Shown in pieces: positions 1-8,087 of a DNA stretch of 64,000 nucleotides. Source of the DNA: Paractinoplanes brasiliensis (GTDB lineage Bacteria > Actinomycetota > Actinomycetes > Mycobacteriales > Micromonosporaceae); contig NZ_SNWR01000001.1 in NCBI RefSeq assembly GCF_004362215.1, positions 5,686,001 through 5,750,000 on the forward strand, read 5' to 3'. Made by a program: the position numbers and the translations under genes. Positions within the stretch are counted from its first letter, which is position 1, and every line of letters begins with the position of its first letter. The notes beneath the pieces are model-generated. The model worked only from the letters and a program-made list of their open reading frames with translations. It did no database searches and was not told the DNA's origin.

Positions 1-2
1 TG

Positions 3-74
3 GCCCGCCGCACCCGCGAGACGTTCAAGCGGTCGCCCGCCGAGCCCGAGAGGTCGCTGAGCCCTCGCCGGTGA
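3..74 (+). CDS. possible 3' end of a gene truncated by the window edge
   Basis: The third frame is open from the window edge to a TGA at 72-74 and would encode a 23-residue basic, Glu/Arg-rich C-terminus ending SLSPRR. The composition would suit the tail of an actinobacterial protein, but it is too short to identify and the other two forward frames are also partly open. It is recorded only because the next clear gene starts at 140 on the same strand. Confidence 0.25.
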   Translation, partial: ARRTRETFKRSPAEPERSLSPRR

Positions 75-139
75 GCGCTAAGGGATCCGCCGGCATGACC
101 GAACGGATTCTGTGAAGCGCTGGACGGAAGGGGTTGTTC

Positions 140-718
140 GTGGGTCGACGTTGGCTGGGACTTCTCGTGCTCGCGCCGTTCGTGCTGAGCGGATGCGGCA
201 GCGACGGCGCCTCGACGAAGGAGGCCGAGGAAGCAGCCGGCAAGTCGTGGCTCGTCGTCGCGAACGGCAGCGCCACGCCGTCGGCCGTGCCGAGCCGGGC
301 CGCGGGCACGCCGACGCCGTTCCCGAGCGGTTTCCTGCCGCTGCCGACGAACACCCCGGCCCCGAAGCCGACCGGCAGCTACTCCTGCCCGCCGGTGAAG
401 AGCCAGATCATCAACGGCGCCGACGCCTCCGCGGGCGACACCAGCGGCACCGTCACCTGGTACGACCCGGCCACGGCGGACCTGGTCGAATACCGCATCA
501 CCGCGATCAGTCAGGACCCGCGGCTCGGCGAGCAGCGCGACGTCGGCTGGACTATCGTCACGCCCGGCGCCACCTGCGGGTACAGGACGGCCACGATCGT
601 CGGGCTCGACCGCGACACCCGCTACGTGTTCTCGGTCGACGCGGTCACCAGCCGTGCCGACAGCGACGCGACCTACGCCAAGACCGTGGCCCGTTCCCGG
701 GTGGTCAAGACGTCCTGA
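140..718 (+). CDS. putative lipoprotein with fibronectin type III-like domain
   Basis: This encodes a 192-residue secreted lipoprotein. A GTG start at 140 is preferred over the TTG at 134 because GGAAGGGG (126-133) then sits 6 nt upstream. The N-terminus is a short Arg-containing segment, a hydrophobic core and a lipobox LSGC, so it should be lipidated and held on the outer face of the membrane. A Thr/Pro/Ala-rich linker follows, then about 110 residues with an fn3-like pattern (a TVTWYDP strand, a DLVEYRI strand, and TIVGLDRDTRYVFSV near the end). Two Cys residues in the domain could form a disulfide. The gene overlaps the 3' end of the convergent reductase gene by 14 bp. The ligand is unknown. 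Confidence 0.75.
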   Translation: MGRRWLGLLVLAPFVLSGCGSDGASTKEAEEAAGKSWLVVANGSATPSAVPSRAAGTPTPFPSGFLPLPTNTPAPKPTGSYSCPPVKSQIINGADASAGDTSGTVTWYDPATADLVEYRITAISQDPRLGEQRDVGWTIVTPGATCGYRTATIVGLDRDTRYVFSVDAVTSRADSDATYAKTVARSRVVKTS

Positions 719-1529
719 GCGCGGCCACCGGGCTCCAGCCCCGCGACAGCGCCTTGCCGATGTCGAGCACCAGCCCGTCGGTGACCTGATCGATCGCGTA
801 CGGGGTGAGGTTCGGGGAAACCACGGCGGCGACCCGGGCCAGCGCGATCGGCACGTGCCGTACCGGCACCCCCAGCACCGCCGTGATCGCGGCATCCCGT
901 GAATAGGGCCGCGCGTCGGCGATGTTGTACGCCCCGGCCGGCCACGTCACAGCGGCGAGGCACGCCGAGGCCAGGTTCTCCACCGCCGTCAGGCTGAGGG
1001 GCACATCCGGCCCGGGCAGCCAGGCCCTGTTTCCCCGTACGGTCCGGCGGAGCCGTGGCAGCAGGTGCGGGTCGCCGTCGCCGTAAACCGCCCGGGGACG
1101 CAGCACGACCTTGTCCGCGCCCAGCGCCAGCTTCTCCCCGGCCGCTTTCGTCCACCCGTACGGGGTCCTCTGGTTGCCGGTCGGGTGATCCTCGCGGACC
1201 GGGCCGTCGTAGGGGCCCGGCCGATAGACGCTGGCACTGCTGACCCAGACGACCGGGCGCCCGCCGGCGGCCTCGAGCAGTCGCCGGGTGCCGTCGACGT
1301 TGACGGCCGCGAACGCCTCGGAGGGCCCGCTGTCGCCCACCGCCGCCGCCAGATGGATGACGACGTCGGCGCCGGCCAGATCCGGGGTGGCCGAGGTGGC
1401 GTCCCAGAAGACGTGCCGGCCGACCGGGCCGGGCCGCCGGCCGAGACAGACGACGTCGGCTTCTTGGGCCGCAAGCCTGGCCACCGCGCCGCCGCAGAAT
1501 CCGCTCGCACCCGTGATCGCGACCCTCAC
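705..1529 (-). CDS. NAD(P)-dependent epimerase/dehydratase-family reductase (OleD-like)
   Basis: An extended short-chain dehydrogenase of 274 residues. The N-terminal TGASGFCG loop binds NAD(P), and the catalytic pair appears as YGWTK with an upstream SSAS. The start is the GTG at 1529, which overlaps the TGA of the upstream P450 gene (GTGA), so the two are translationally coupled; a longer reading with an upstream Met would overlap the P450 by about 90 bp. It is the last gene of a five-gene operon with a KAS III-like enzyme and an acyl-AMP ligase, where an OleD-type reduction of a 3-oxo intermediate to a 3-hydroxy product would fit. The substrate is inferred from context only; a sugar or steroid reductase remains possible. 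Confidence 0.75.
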   Translation of the reverse strand: MRVAITGASGFCGGAVARLAAQEADVVCLGRRPGPVGRHVFWDATSATPDLAGADVVIHLAAAVGDSGPSEAFAAVNVDGTRRLLEAAGGRPVVWVSSASVYRPGPYDGPVREDHPTGNQRTPYGWTKAAGEKLALGADKVVLRPRAVYGDGDPHLLPRLRRTVRGNRAWLPGPDVPLSLTAVENLASACLAAVTWPAGAYNIADARPYSRDAAITAVLGVPVRHVPIALARVAAVVSPNLTPYAIDQVTDGLVLDIGKALSRGWSPVAALRTS

Positions 1530-2626
1530 GAAGTGCCCTTGATCCGTAGCGTTCGCCATCCCGGCAGGGCGGCCCGGCGGTCGGCGCGCGCCCGGGTGAC
1601 CACCGGCCGACACGGCGCCAGGGCCTGCAGGAAGTCGGTCAGCTGGGCGCGGGCCAGAGCCGCCCCGGGGCAGGCGTGCGCTCCGGTGCCGAAGACCAAT
1701 TGAGCCGTACGGGGTGAGGCCGGCTCGACCGGGTCGGGATCGCGCCGGTGCGACCCGGCGGCGTGCCGGGCGATCAGCAGCAGCCGATCGCCGGGGCGGA
1801 TGGGGCAGCCCTCGACCTCGGCTTCGGCGGCCGCAACGCGGGGGAGCAGGGGCGTGGGGGCGGTGACACGCAGCAGCTCGTCGGTGAGGGCCGGGTTGCC
1901 CGCATGATCCCAGAGGCCGTCGTCACAGGCCCAGGCAGCGGCCCGGGGGAGCGCCGCCACGGTCGTATTGATCGCGGCGACGGCCAGCATCGACCGCAGG
2001 CCCGCCTCGTCGGAGCCGGTGGGCGCTACCAGGTCGACAAGCTGCGCGGCCGCGGTGGCCGCTGAGCGTTCGGCACGCCACCGGCCGGGCCCTGGAAGGT
2101 GGGCGCGGGCCGCGCGAGAGGCTGCGAGCCGGGCCGCAGAGGCCAGCTCGACCGGGTCCACGTCGAGGTGCAGCAGCTCGGCAGCCGTTGCTCCCGCGAT
2201 CTCGGCCGCCAGCGGCACCAGGTCGACCTCGCCGCCGGTGGCCAGCGCCGGGAGGCGGTCGTCGAGCAGCTTCATCCAGACGGGACGCAGCCTCGCCACC
2301 CCTGCGGAGCCCAGCATGGCCGCTGTGTCGCGCCGGGCGCCGCGGTGGTCGTCGCCCTGCTGGTCGAAGAGCGCCCCCGATCCGGCCAGCTCTCCGGCTG
2401 CGCCTCCGGTCGTTCCCGCCGCAGTGCGGTCGAGCGGCACCCGGGCCAGCGTCGTGCGGAAAGCCTCCGTGCCGTGTACCAGGACCGTGCCGCCGAGCCG
2501 CAGCACGGGCCGGCCGCGGGTCGCCGCGAGCAGGGCGAACAGCAAAGGGTGGCTGCTCAGGTAGACCCGCCTGTCCCGCCGGCGCGCTCGACCGCTCACG
2601 GCCGGCCGATCCGCCGCCGCGCTCAC
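1526..2626 (-). CDS. cytochrome P450
   Basis: A 366-residue, soluble bacterial-type P450, somewhat shorter than the usual 390-410. The heme-ligand loop FGTGAHACPGAAL is intact with Cys319 as thiolate ligand, and the K-helix ExxR is present as ELLR. The I-helix, which normally carries an acid-Thr pair for oxygen activation, reads AINTT, so Asn220 replaces the acid. No redox partner gene is adjacent. The GTG start at 2626 overlaps the ligase TGA (GTGA), and its own TGA overlaps the GTG of the reductase gene. As part of the operon it probably hydroxylates or otherwise oxidises the acyl product, but the substrate is unknown. Confidence 0.9.
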   Translation of the reverse strand: MSAAADRPAVSGRARRRDRRVYLSSHPLLFALLAATRGRPVLRLGGTVLVHGTEAFRTTLARVPLDRTAAGTTGGAAGELAGSGALFDQQGDDHRGARRDTAAMLGSAGVARLRPVWMKLLDDRLPALATGGEVDLVPLAAEIAGATAAELLHLDVDPVELASAARLAASRAARAHLPGPGRWRAERSAATAAAQLVDLVAPTGSDEAGLRSMLAVAAINTTVAALPRAAAWACDDGLWDHAGNPALTDELLRVTAPTPLLPRVAAAEAEVEGCPIRPGDRLLLIARHAAGSHRRDPDPVEPASPRTAQLVFGTGAHACPGAALARAQLTDFLQALAPCRPVVTRARADRRAALPGWRTLRIKGTS

Positions 2627-4314
2627 GGCAGGTCCGTTTTGTCGGTGGTGGCGTGTGGAGCAGCCGCCGCCTCCCCCTCCCGGCCAGGGTGGGCCGTCAC
2701 CCTACCGCGCTGCGGCGGTGGAAGCAGGCGCCCTGTGGACGGGTCCGTTTTGTCGGTCGTGGCGTGTGGAGCAGCCGCCACCTCCCCCTCCCGGCCAGGG
2801 TGGGCCGTCACCCTACCCCGTTGCCGAAGCGCGCCCAGGCCCCCTGTGGACAGCCGAGCGACCGGCCCCGACCCTGTGGACAGCCGAGCCACCCGCCCCG
2901 CTCCCGTGACCAAGCGGGCGGCCAACTCCGAAGCCGCCGCACGATCCGGCTTCCGCGACCGCCCCGCCACCGGCACCGGCCCGAACACCACGGAGTCCGG
3001 CCGAGCCGACCCCATTCGCTCAAGAGGCCCCCGCAACGCCGCCCGCACGTCGTCCTCCGACCGGCCCTCCGCGGTTTGCACGAGCGCCACCACCCGCTCG
3101 TCGCCGTCCTCGGCGGGCACCCCCACCAGCAGCGCCAACTCCACGCCCGGCACGTGCAGCGACGGCTCGTAGAGCCCCGGATAGATGTTCTCGGCCCGGC
3201 GCAGGATCATGTCCTTGGCCCGGCCGCCGAGCACCACCGTGCGCCCGGAGACCCGTCCGATGTCCCCGGTCGCCACCCACGAGAACGGTTCCGAACCCAG
3301 GTAGCGGTGCGCCGCCGTGGGCCCGGCCAGCAGCAGCTGCCCGTCGTCGTCGACCCGGCCGGAGACCCCGGGCAGCAGCTCACCCACCAGATCACCGGAG
3401 CCGGAGTAAGCAGTCTTGGCCGCCGACTCGACGGCAGCGGCGGGGAAGACCTCGGTCAGCGCGTACACACCCCACGCCTCGCGCGCCCCGGCCCGGCGTA
3501 CGGCTGAAAGCAGTGACGCGCTCACGGGCGCGGAGCCGCTGTAGACGCGCGCGCCGTCGAAGCGACTCCCGGCGGCGAGGGCGGCTCGGACCTGGGGTGG
3601 CGTCAGGTAGACGGCCTGTGGCTGGAGGCGGCGCAGGTTGCGCCTCGTCGGCGGGGCCACCGGGGCGCCGCCGGCCAGGGACGGCAGCAGGACGAAGAAC
3701 GTGCCGCCGAGGACCGGCGCTCCGGGGACGGGGCGTACGAGGTCGCGCACCGCGGTCATGCCGGCCGATATCGAGGCGCGGGTGTGCACAACAGCGCGCG
3801 GCCGGCTCGTGGTTCCCGAGGTGAACACGACCACGGCGTCGCCGTCACCCTCGTACGGGGTGGGAAACGCACCCGGGGCGGGGCGCAGGGACGGCGCGGC
3901 ACGGGGAAGCCGGCGGCCGATCGTCCGCACGGGAGCGATCGTGTTCAGCGAGGGCAACGCGAGATGCGCCCGCCGGGCCAGGGGCGCCGCCCAGCCGGCC
4001 ACCGCTTGCGCCGCGGAGTCGGCCAGCACCAGGCGCGGCTCGGCCAGGGCGAGGCGGGCGCGTACCACGTCGGGGCCGGCGGTCGGGTCGACCACGGCGA
4101 CGCGCATGCCGAGGTGGTACGCGGCGAGCAGGGTGGCGAGCGAGCGGGCGCCGGGGCGGACGGCCAGCGCCACGGTGTCGCCGGCGCCGAGCCCTTCGGC
4201 GGCCAGGGCGACGGCATACCCCCGTACGAGCCGGGCCAGCTCGCCGCGACGGACGCCGGGCAGGGCGGGCCGGTCGTCGTCCTCGCGCAGCCCGGCGATG
4301 AACTCGGCCAGCAT
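2623..4314 (-). CDS. acyl-AMP ligase / acyl-CoA synthetase family (OleC-like) with repeat-derived C-terminal tail
   Basis: A 563-residue member of the ANL adenylating superfamily. Core motifs are visible: the P-loop FTSGTTSRPR, an aromatic-YALTE segment, the WVATGDIGRV motif, the hinge GGRAKDMILRRAENIYP, and a late Lys in GRSRKPDR that would be the adenylation lysine. The ATG at 4314 shares its A with the TGA of the glycosyltransferase gene (TGATG). The recognisable enzyme ends about 473 residues in; the last 90 residues are low-complexity and encoded by in-frame direct repeats that run up to the P450 start. In this operon it could activate a fatty acid or, like OleC, close a beta-lactone from a 2-alkyl-3-hydroxy acid; the sequence alone does not decide. 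Confidence 0.85.
   Translation of the reverse strand: MLAEFIAGLREDDDRPALPGVRRGELARLVRGYAVALAAEGLGAGDTVALAVRPGARSLATLLAAYHLGMRVAVVDPTAGPDVVRARLALAEPRLVLADSAAQAVAGWAAPLARRAHLALPSLNTIAPVRTIGRRLPRAAPSLRPAPGAFPTPYEGDGDAVVVFTSGTTSRPRAVVHTRASISAGMTAVRDLVRPVPGAPVLGGTFFVLLPSLAGGAPVAPPTRRNLRRLQPQAVYLTPPQVRAALAAGSRFDGARVYSGSAPVSASLLSAVRRAGAREAWGVYALTEVFPAAAVESAAKTAYSGSGDLVGELLPGVSGRVDDDGQLLLAGPTAAHRYLGSEPFSWVATGDIGRVSGRTVVLGGRAKDMILRRAENIYPGLYEPSLHVPGVELALLVGVPAEDGDERVVALVQTAEGRSEDDVRAALRGPLERMGSARPDSVVFGPVPVAGRSRKPDRAAASELAARLVTGAGRVARLSTGSGPVARLSTGGLGALRQRGRVTAHPGREGEVAAAPHATTDKTDPSTGRLLPPPQRGRVTAHPGREGEAAAAPHATTDKTDLP
2631..2901. repeat. in-frame direct repeats (111 bp x2; 30 bp x2) in the ligase 3' end
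   Basis: Two near-identical 111-bp units begin at 2631 and 2742, and two 30-bp units beginning CCCTGTGGACAGCCGAG lie at 2842 and 2872. Both unit lengths are multiples of three. On the minus strand they encode two copies each of RGRVTAHPGREGE...TTDKTD and VARLSTG in the ligase tail. The array ends exactly at the coupled P450 start. Confidence 0.9.
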
Positions 4315-5048
4315 CAGCGGGGGTCCGCCGTACGCGTGCCGCTGCCCTTGTCGAGGTACCACTTGGCGGTGCCCAGAACCCCGTACGCCTTGATCCGGCG
4401 TGTCGAGTTGGCCACCACCATGTGCCGGCTGTGCACGATGGCCGGGCTGGTGCGGCGTACGCGGTTGAGGAACGTACGGTCGGTGGGGGAGGGTCGCCGG
4501 GGCATGCCGCCGCACGCTTCGTACAGCTCGGCCGTGATCGCCATGTTGTTGCCCGCGTGCATGCGGTAGGGCGCCTTGAACTCGGGGCCGCGGTGGGCGG
4601 GGCGGATCCGGCCGAAGCTCGCCGCCAGCACCACCAACGTACGGAAGAACGCTCTTCCGGCGAAACCGTGCTCGTCGTGCCGGGCGGTGATCCGTCCGCA
4701 GGCCAGGCCCCGGCTTTCGGTCAGGGCCGCGCGGGCGGCGGCGACCCACCCGGGGGCGGGCAGACAGTCGGCATCCGTACGGGCCAGGAACTGCGCGCCG
4801 GCGGCGATGGCGTGCCGGAACCCCGTGTCGACCGCGCACCCCACCCCCTTCTCACGCTCGATCACCACGTACGTGGGGAACGGGCCTCGGAAATCGCTGG
4901 CGATCTCGGCTGTCTCGTCGGTCGAGTTGTTGTCGACCACCAGCAGCGTGAAGTCGGTGTCGGTCTGGGCGGCGAGCGCGTCGAGGGTGGCGCCGATCCG
5001 GGCGGCCTCGTTGTAGGCGGGCACGATCACCCACAGCGGCGTGCTCAC
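4314..5048 (-). CDS. family 2 glycosyltransferase
   Basis: A 244-residue GT2 (GT-A fold) enzyme. The N-terminus WVIVPAYNEAARIG is the typical nucleotide-binding start, followed by LLVVDNNSTDET and a DAD-type metal site in LARTDADCLP. There is no obvious membrane segment, so it is probably cytosolic or peripheral. The GTG at 5048 overlaps the TGA of the KAS III-like gene (GTGA), and its TGA overlaps the ATG of the ligase gene. Within the operon it most plausibly transfers a sugar to the lipid-like product or an intermediate; donor and acceptor are unknown. An upstream in-frame start near 5294 would overlap the KAS gene by about 250 bp and is not favoured. Confidence 0.8.
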   Translation of the reverse strand: MSTPLWVIVPAYNEAARIGATLDALAAQTDTDFTLLVVDNNSTDETAEIASDFRGPFPTYVVIEREKGVGCAVDTGFRHAIAAGAQFLARTDADCLPAPGWVAAARAALTESRGLACGRITARHDEHGFAGRAFFRTLVVLAASFGRIRPAHRGPEFKAPYRMHAGNNMAITAELYEACGGMPRRPSPTDRTFLNRVRRTSPAIVHSRHMVVANSTRRIKAYGVLGTAKWYLDKGSGTRTADPR

Positions 5049-6034
5049 GAGACCTCCCAGACCATCGTCATCAGGCTCACGCCGCCGCCGAGGCCGATCA
5101 TCAGCACCCTGTCGCCGGCGCGCAGTTCCCCCCGTACGCGTCCCAGCTGCACCCCGATCGAGGCCGAGGCCATGTTGCCCAGCTCGTCGACCGTGACCTC
5201 GAGCTTGTCGCGCGGGACGCCCGTGACCGCCACGAACCGTTCGAGGTAGGGCAGCGTCACCTGATGCACCAGCACCCTGGCGTAGTCGTCCCAACCCCAG
5301 CCCGTACGGTCGGCGACCCGCTCGATCAGGCCGGCGCCGATGCGTTCGAACACCGTACGCAGTTTGGCGCCGTCGCCGGTGAAGTACGTGTGCTCGACGC
5401 TGCGCGGGTGCCGGGAGCCGCCGCCGAAGATGCCGCCGGCCTCCCAGTGCTCGGAGTGCGTCTCGGTGTCGACGTCGAGGATGCCGCCGCTGCCGACCGG
5501 CTCGACCAGCACGGCCGCTCCCGCGTCGCCGAACGTGTAACCGGCGAACGCCGTACGGGCCTGGGAGAGCCCTTGCAGGCGGGGACGCATCGCCCTCGTC
5601 GGCGTCTCGCCGGTGACGACCAGGGCCTTGCGGGCACGGCCGGCCAGGATCATCGAGCGGGCCAGGTCGATGCCGTTGAGGAAGCTGTTGCAGGCGTTGG
5701 TGACGTCGAGCGCGTGCCCTCGGCTGCCCAGCGCCGCCTGCACGATGTGCGCGGTGGCAGGCTCGGTCATGTCGCGGGTGGCGCTGGCGAACAGCAGCAG
5801 GTCGACGTCGAGCGGGTCGGCGCCGGTCTCGGCCAGCACCTTGGTCGCGGCGTCCACGGCCAGGTCGGAGGCGTATTCGTGGTCGGCCGCGACGTGCCGG
5901 CGGACGATGCCGGTGGTGCGGCGGAACAGCCCGGCCGGCACGGGCAGGCCGTCCGCGACCCGTTGCTGCAGGTCGTCGGTCAGCTCCGTCCGGGCCGGCA
6001 GGGCGTACGCGACCCCGGTGATCCCTACGTTCAT
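5045..6034 (-). CDS. 3-oxoacyl-ACP synthase III-like / thiolase-superfamily condensing enzyme (OleA-like)
   Basis: A 329-residue KAS III fold protein with the complete triad: Cys115 in VTNACNSF, His257 in VLVHQVTL and Asn287 in ELGNMAS. The family catalyses decarboxylative or non-decarboxylative Claisen condensation of acyl thioesters. The ATG at 6034 has GGAAGG about 9 nt upstream; the open frame continues further up without an RBS. It is the first gene of the five-gene operon and probably starts the pathway. A primary FabH is less likely because no fabD, acpP or fabF is nearby and the downstream genes are tailoring enzymes. An OleA-like head-to-head condensation is an inference from neighbours. 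Confidence 0.85.
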   Translation of the reverse strand: MNVGITGVAYALPARTELTDDLQQRVADGLPVPAGLFRRTTGIVRRHVAADHEYASDLAVDAATKVLAETGADPLDVDLLLFASATRDMTEPATAHIVQAALGSRGHALDVTNACNSFLNGIDLARSMILAGRARKALVVTGETPTRAMRPRLQGLSQARTAFAGYTFGDAGAAVLVEPVGSGGILDVDTETHSEHWEAGGIFGGGSRHPRSVEHTYFTGDGAKLRTVFERIGAGLIERVADRTGWGWDDYARVLVHQVTLPYLERFVAVTGVPRDKLEVTVDELGNMASASIGVQLGRVRGELRAGDRVLMIGLGGGVSLMTMVWEVS

Positions 6035-6105
6035 GCGTGTCAGCCTTCCGTGCCGGGCAGTGCGGACACGTGAGTAGGAGCGCTCAGATTTCAGTGAGTA
6101 CGCGG

Positions 6106-7584
6106 TCAGGAACGGCTGGAGCCGGTTGGTTCGCGCACCAGGGACTGGTCCTCGTAGCAGTACTGCCAGCCGTCGCCCTCCTGCAGCGAACGGATCAGCG
6201 GGTGCCGGCTCTCCTCGTAGTGCGCCGTCGCGTGCTTGTTCTTCGAGTCGTCGCAGCAACCGACCGCGCCGCAGATCAGGCACATGCGCAGCTGCACCCA
6301 GGTGTCGCCCAGATCGACGCACTCGGCGCACTCGTCGATGTCGGTCTCGGTGATCTGGATGCGGTCGAGGTGCGTGCACGCGGTGCTGATCGTCTCCTCC
6401 CGCACGTAGCGCCAGCGGTCGTGCAGCACGCGGTCGGGGATGATCCGGGCCAGGTACTTCGAGTTCGCCGCGAAGATCGGCGCCAGAACCGCGAGGATGA
6501 GGACGTAGAGCGCGATGAACGGGCCGACCCGCTCGTCGAGCCCGGCGCCGAGCGCCAGCGTGGCCAGGATCAGCGAGAACTCGCCCCGGCCGAGCACGGT
6601 CAGGCCGACGTTGGCCGCGCCGCGTTGGTTGAGCCCGAACAACCGGGCCGTGATCAGGCCGGCGGTGACGTTGGTGACGATCGTGATGCCGACGGCGGCC
6701 AGCACCGGCCAGAGGACCGAGCCGATCGCGCCGACGTCGATGCTCAGGCCGAACGCGATGAAGAAGATCGCGGCGAACACGTCGCGCAGCGGCACGGTGA
6801 TGCGTTCGGCCCTTTCCCGGACCGAGGTGCGCGCGATCACCAGGCCGATCATCAGCGCGCCGATCGCGTCCGAGACGCCGATCTCGGCGGACAGGCCGGC
6901 CACCAGCACGACCAGGCCGACCATGATGATCGCGACCAGTTCGTCCTCGCGGCTGTCGAGCACCCGGCCGATCCAGCGGGCGCCCCAGCGGGCCACCGCG
7001 AACAGCGCCACGAGGTAGGCGAAGCTGAGGCCGATGTTGAGGATCAGCTCGCCGGCCGAGCCCGCGCCCTCCAGGATCGGGCTGAGCAGGGCCAGATAGA
7101 ACGCGAGGAACAGGTCCTCGATGACGATGATGCCCAGGATGACCGGGGTCTCGGCGTTGGCCAGCCGGCGCATCTCGATGAGCAGCTTGGTGGCGATCGC
7201 CGACGACGAGATGCCGACCGCGCCGGCGATCACGAACGCCTCGGACGTGCCCCAGCCCAGGGCGAAGCCCAGCCCGAGGCCGGCGCTGATGTTGAGGCCG
7301 ATGTACGCACCGGCCGCCCAGAACAGCCGTTTGCCGCTGCCCAGCACCTGTTCGACCGGGAACTCCAGGCCCAGGTGGAACAGCAGGATGACCAGCCCGA
7401 ACATGGCCAGCATGTCGAGGTCGGCGGGGTGCTCGAAGGCGACCGGGCCGGCCGTGCTGGGGCCGAGCAGGATGCCCGCCAGCATGAAGAAGGGCACGGT
7501 GGGCAGGCTCAGGCGCCGCCCGAAACGGGCGAGCAGGCCGGCCACCAGGATCAGGGCGCCCAGCCCGATGAGGTTCGCGTGCAC
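6106..7584 (-). CDS. CPA2 family cation/proton antiporter with C-terminal UBP-type zinc finger
   Basis: A 492-residue protein. About the first 385 residues are a KefB/KhtU-like Na+/H+ exchanger domain of roughly 12 hydrophobic segments, with the early GILLGP motif, FHLGLEF, and repeated G-rich helices. The expected TrkA-N nucleotide domain is missing; instead the last 85 residues contain Cys/His pairs (CTHL, CAEC, CLICGAVGCC, HATAH, HPLI) matching a ZnF-UBP domain. The ATG at 7584 lies 14 nt after the stop of the KhtT-like gene, so the two form an operon. It likely exports K+ or another cation in exchange for protons. The role of the zinc finger is unknown; it could sense or bind a peptide terminus. 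Confidence 0.85.
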   Translation of the reverse strand: MHANLIGLGALILVAGLLARFGRRLSLPTVPFFMLAGILLGPSTAGPVAFEHPADLDMLAMFGLVILLFHLGLEFPVEQVLGSGKRLFWAAGAYIGLNISAGLGLGFALGWGTSEAFVIAGAVGISSSAIATKLLIEMRRLANAETPVILGIIVIEDLFLAFYLALLSPILEGAGSAGELILNIGLSFAYLVALFAVARWGARWIGRVLDSREDELVAIIMVGLVVLVAGLSAEIGVSDAIGALMIGLVIARTSVRERAERITVPLRDVFAAIFFIAFGLSIDVGAIGSVLWPVLAAVGITIVTNVTAGLITARLFGLNQRGAANVGLTVLGRGEFSLILATLALGAGLDERVGPFIALYVLILAVLAPIFAANSKYLARIIPDRVLHDRWRYVREETISTACTHLDRIQITETDIDECAECVDLGDTWVQLRMCLICGAVGCCDDSKNKHATAHYEESRHPLIRSLQEGDGWQYCYEDQSLVREPTGSSRS

Positions 7585-7598
7585 GTGTTCCGTTCCGC

Positions 7599-7829
7599 TC
7601 AGTCCGTGAAGAAGGTGCCGGCCAGGACGGCGCCGATCTTGCGGGCCTGCTCCTCGGTCAGCTCGACCACCGCGGCCGGCTCGTCACTGCGCGACGTGAA
7701 CACGTACAGGTGGCGCTTGCCGTCACGCGACACCACGATCGACACGCGCTCGCCGTCGGACGAGCGGAGGTCGACGTCGTAACGGGTGCCGAGCCCCGGA
7801 AGCTCCTGGATGTGAACGCCTTTGCCCAT
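7599..7829 (-). CDS. antiporter regulatory subunit, KhtT N-domain-like
   Basis: A 76-residue soluble protein beginning MGKGVHIQELPGLGTRYDV and continuing through a short beta-rich region ending ELTEEQARKIGAVLAG. This pattern is that of the N-terminal domain found in CPA2 antiporter regulatory subunits (KhtT/AmhM type); the usual C-terminal TrkA-C (RCK-C) ligand domain is absent, so it is a short version. It is directly upstream of the antiporter gene on the same strand and probably gates it. The very long open frame that continues upstream through the antisense of glgX is not coding. Confidence 0.8.
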   Translation of the reverse strand: MGKGVHIQELPGLGTRYDVDLRSSDGERVSIVVSRDGKRHLYVFTSRSDEPAAVVELTEEQARKIGAVLAGTFFTD

Positions 7830-8087
7830 AACCGCAGATCCTAGGGGCACCCGAGGGCCGCTGACCAGGCGCGCACGGCCGCGGCGGCGCTCGGGGCCCG
7901 GAGGGTTGGTAGTCCCGTCGGCGGGTATCCCTCGGTGGCGCAGACGTGATCCACCCCATCGGCGAGAATGACCGGCAACACGTTCGCGCAGGGTTACGCG
8001 GCGCCAGGCGGGGCATGACGCTTCCGCCGTGGTGCCGGCAGCTGTGGGCGATCGCAGCGCACGACGGTCGAGGGGTGGGAGCACGAC

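Noticed and set aside
6037..7782. 581-codon plus-strand open frame over the antiporter gene
   Set aside because: Asp/Gln/His-rich composition characteristic of an antisense frame; the antiporter on the other strand has clear helices and motifs.
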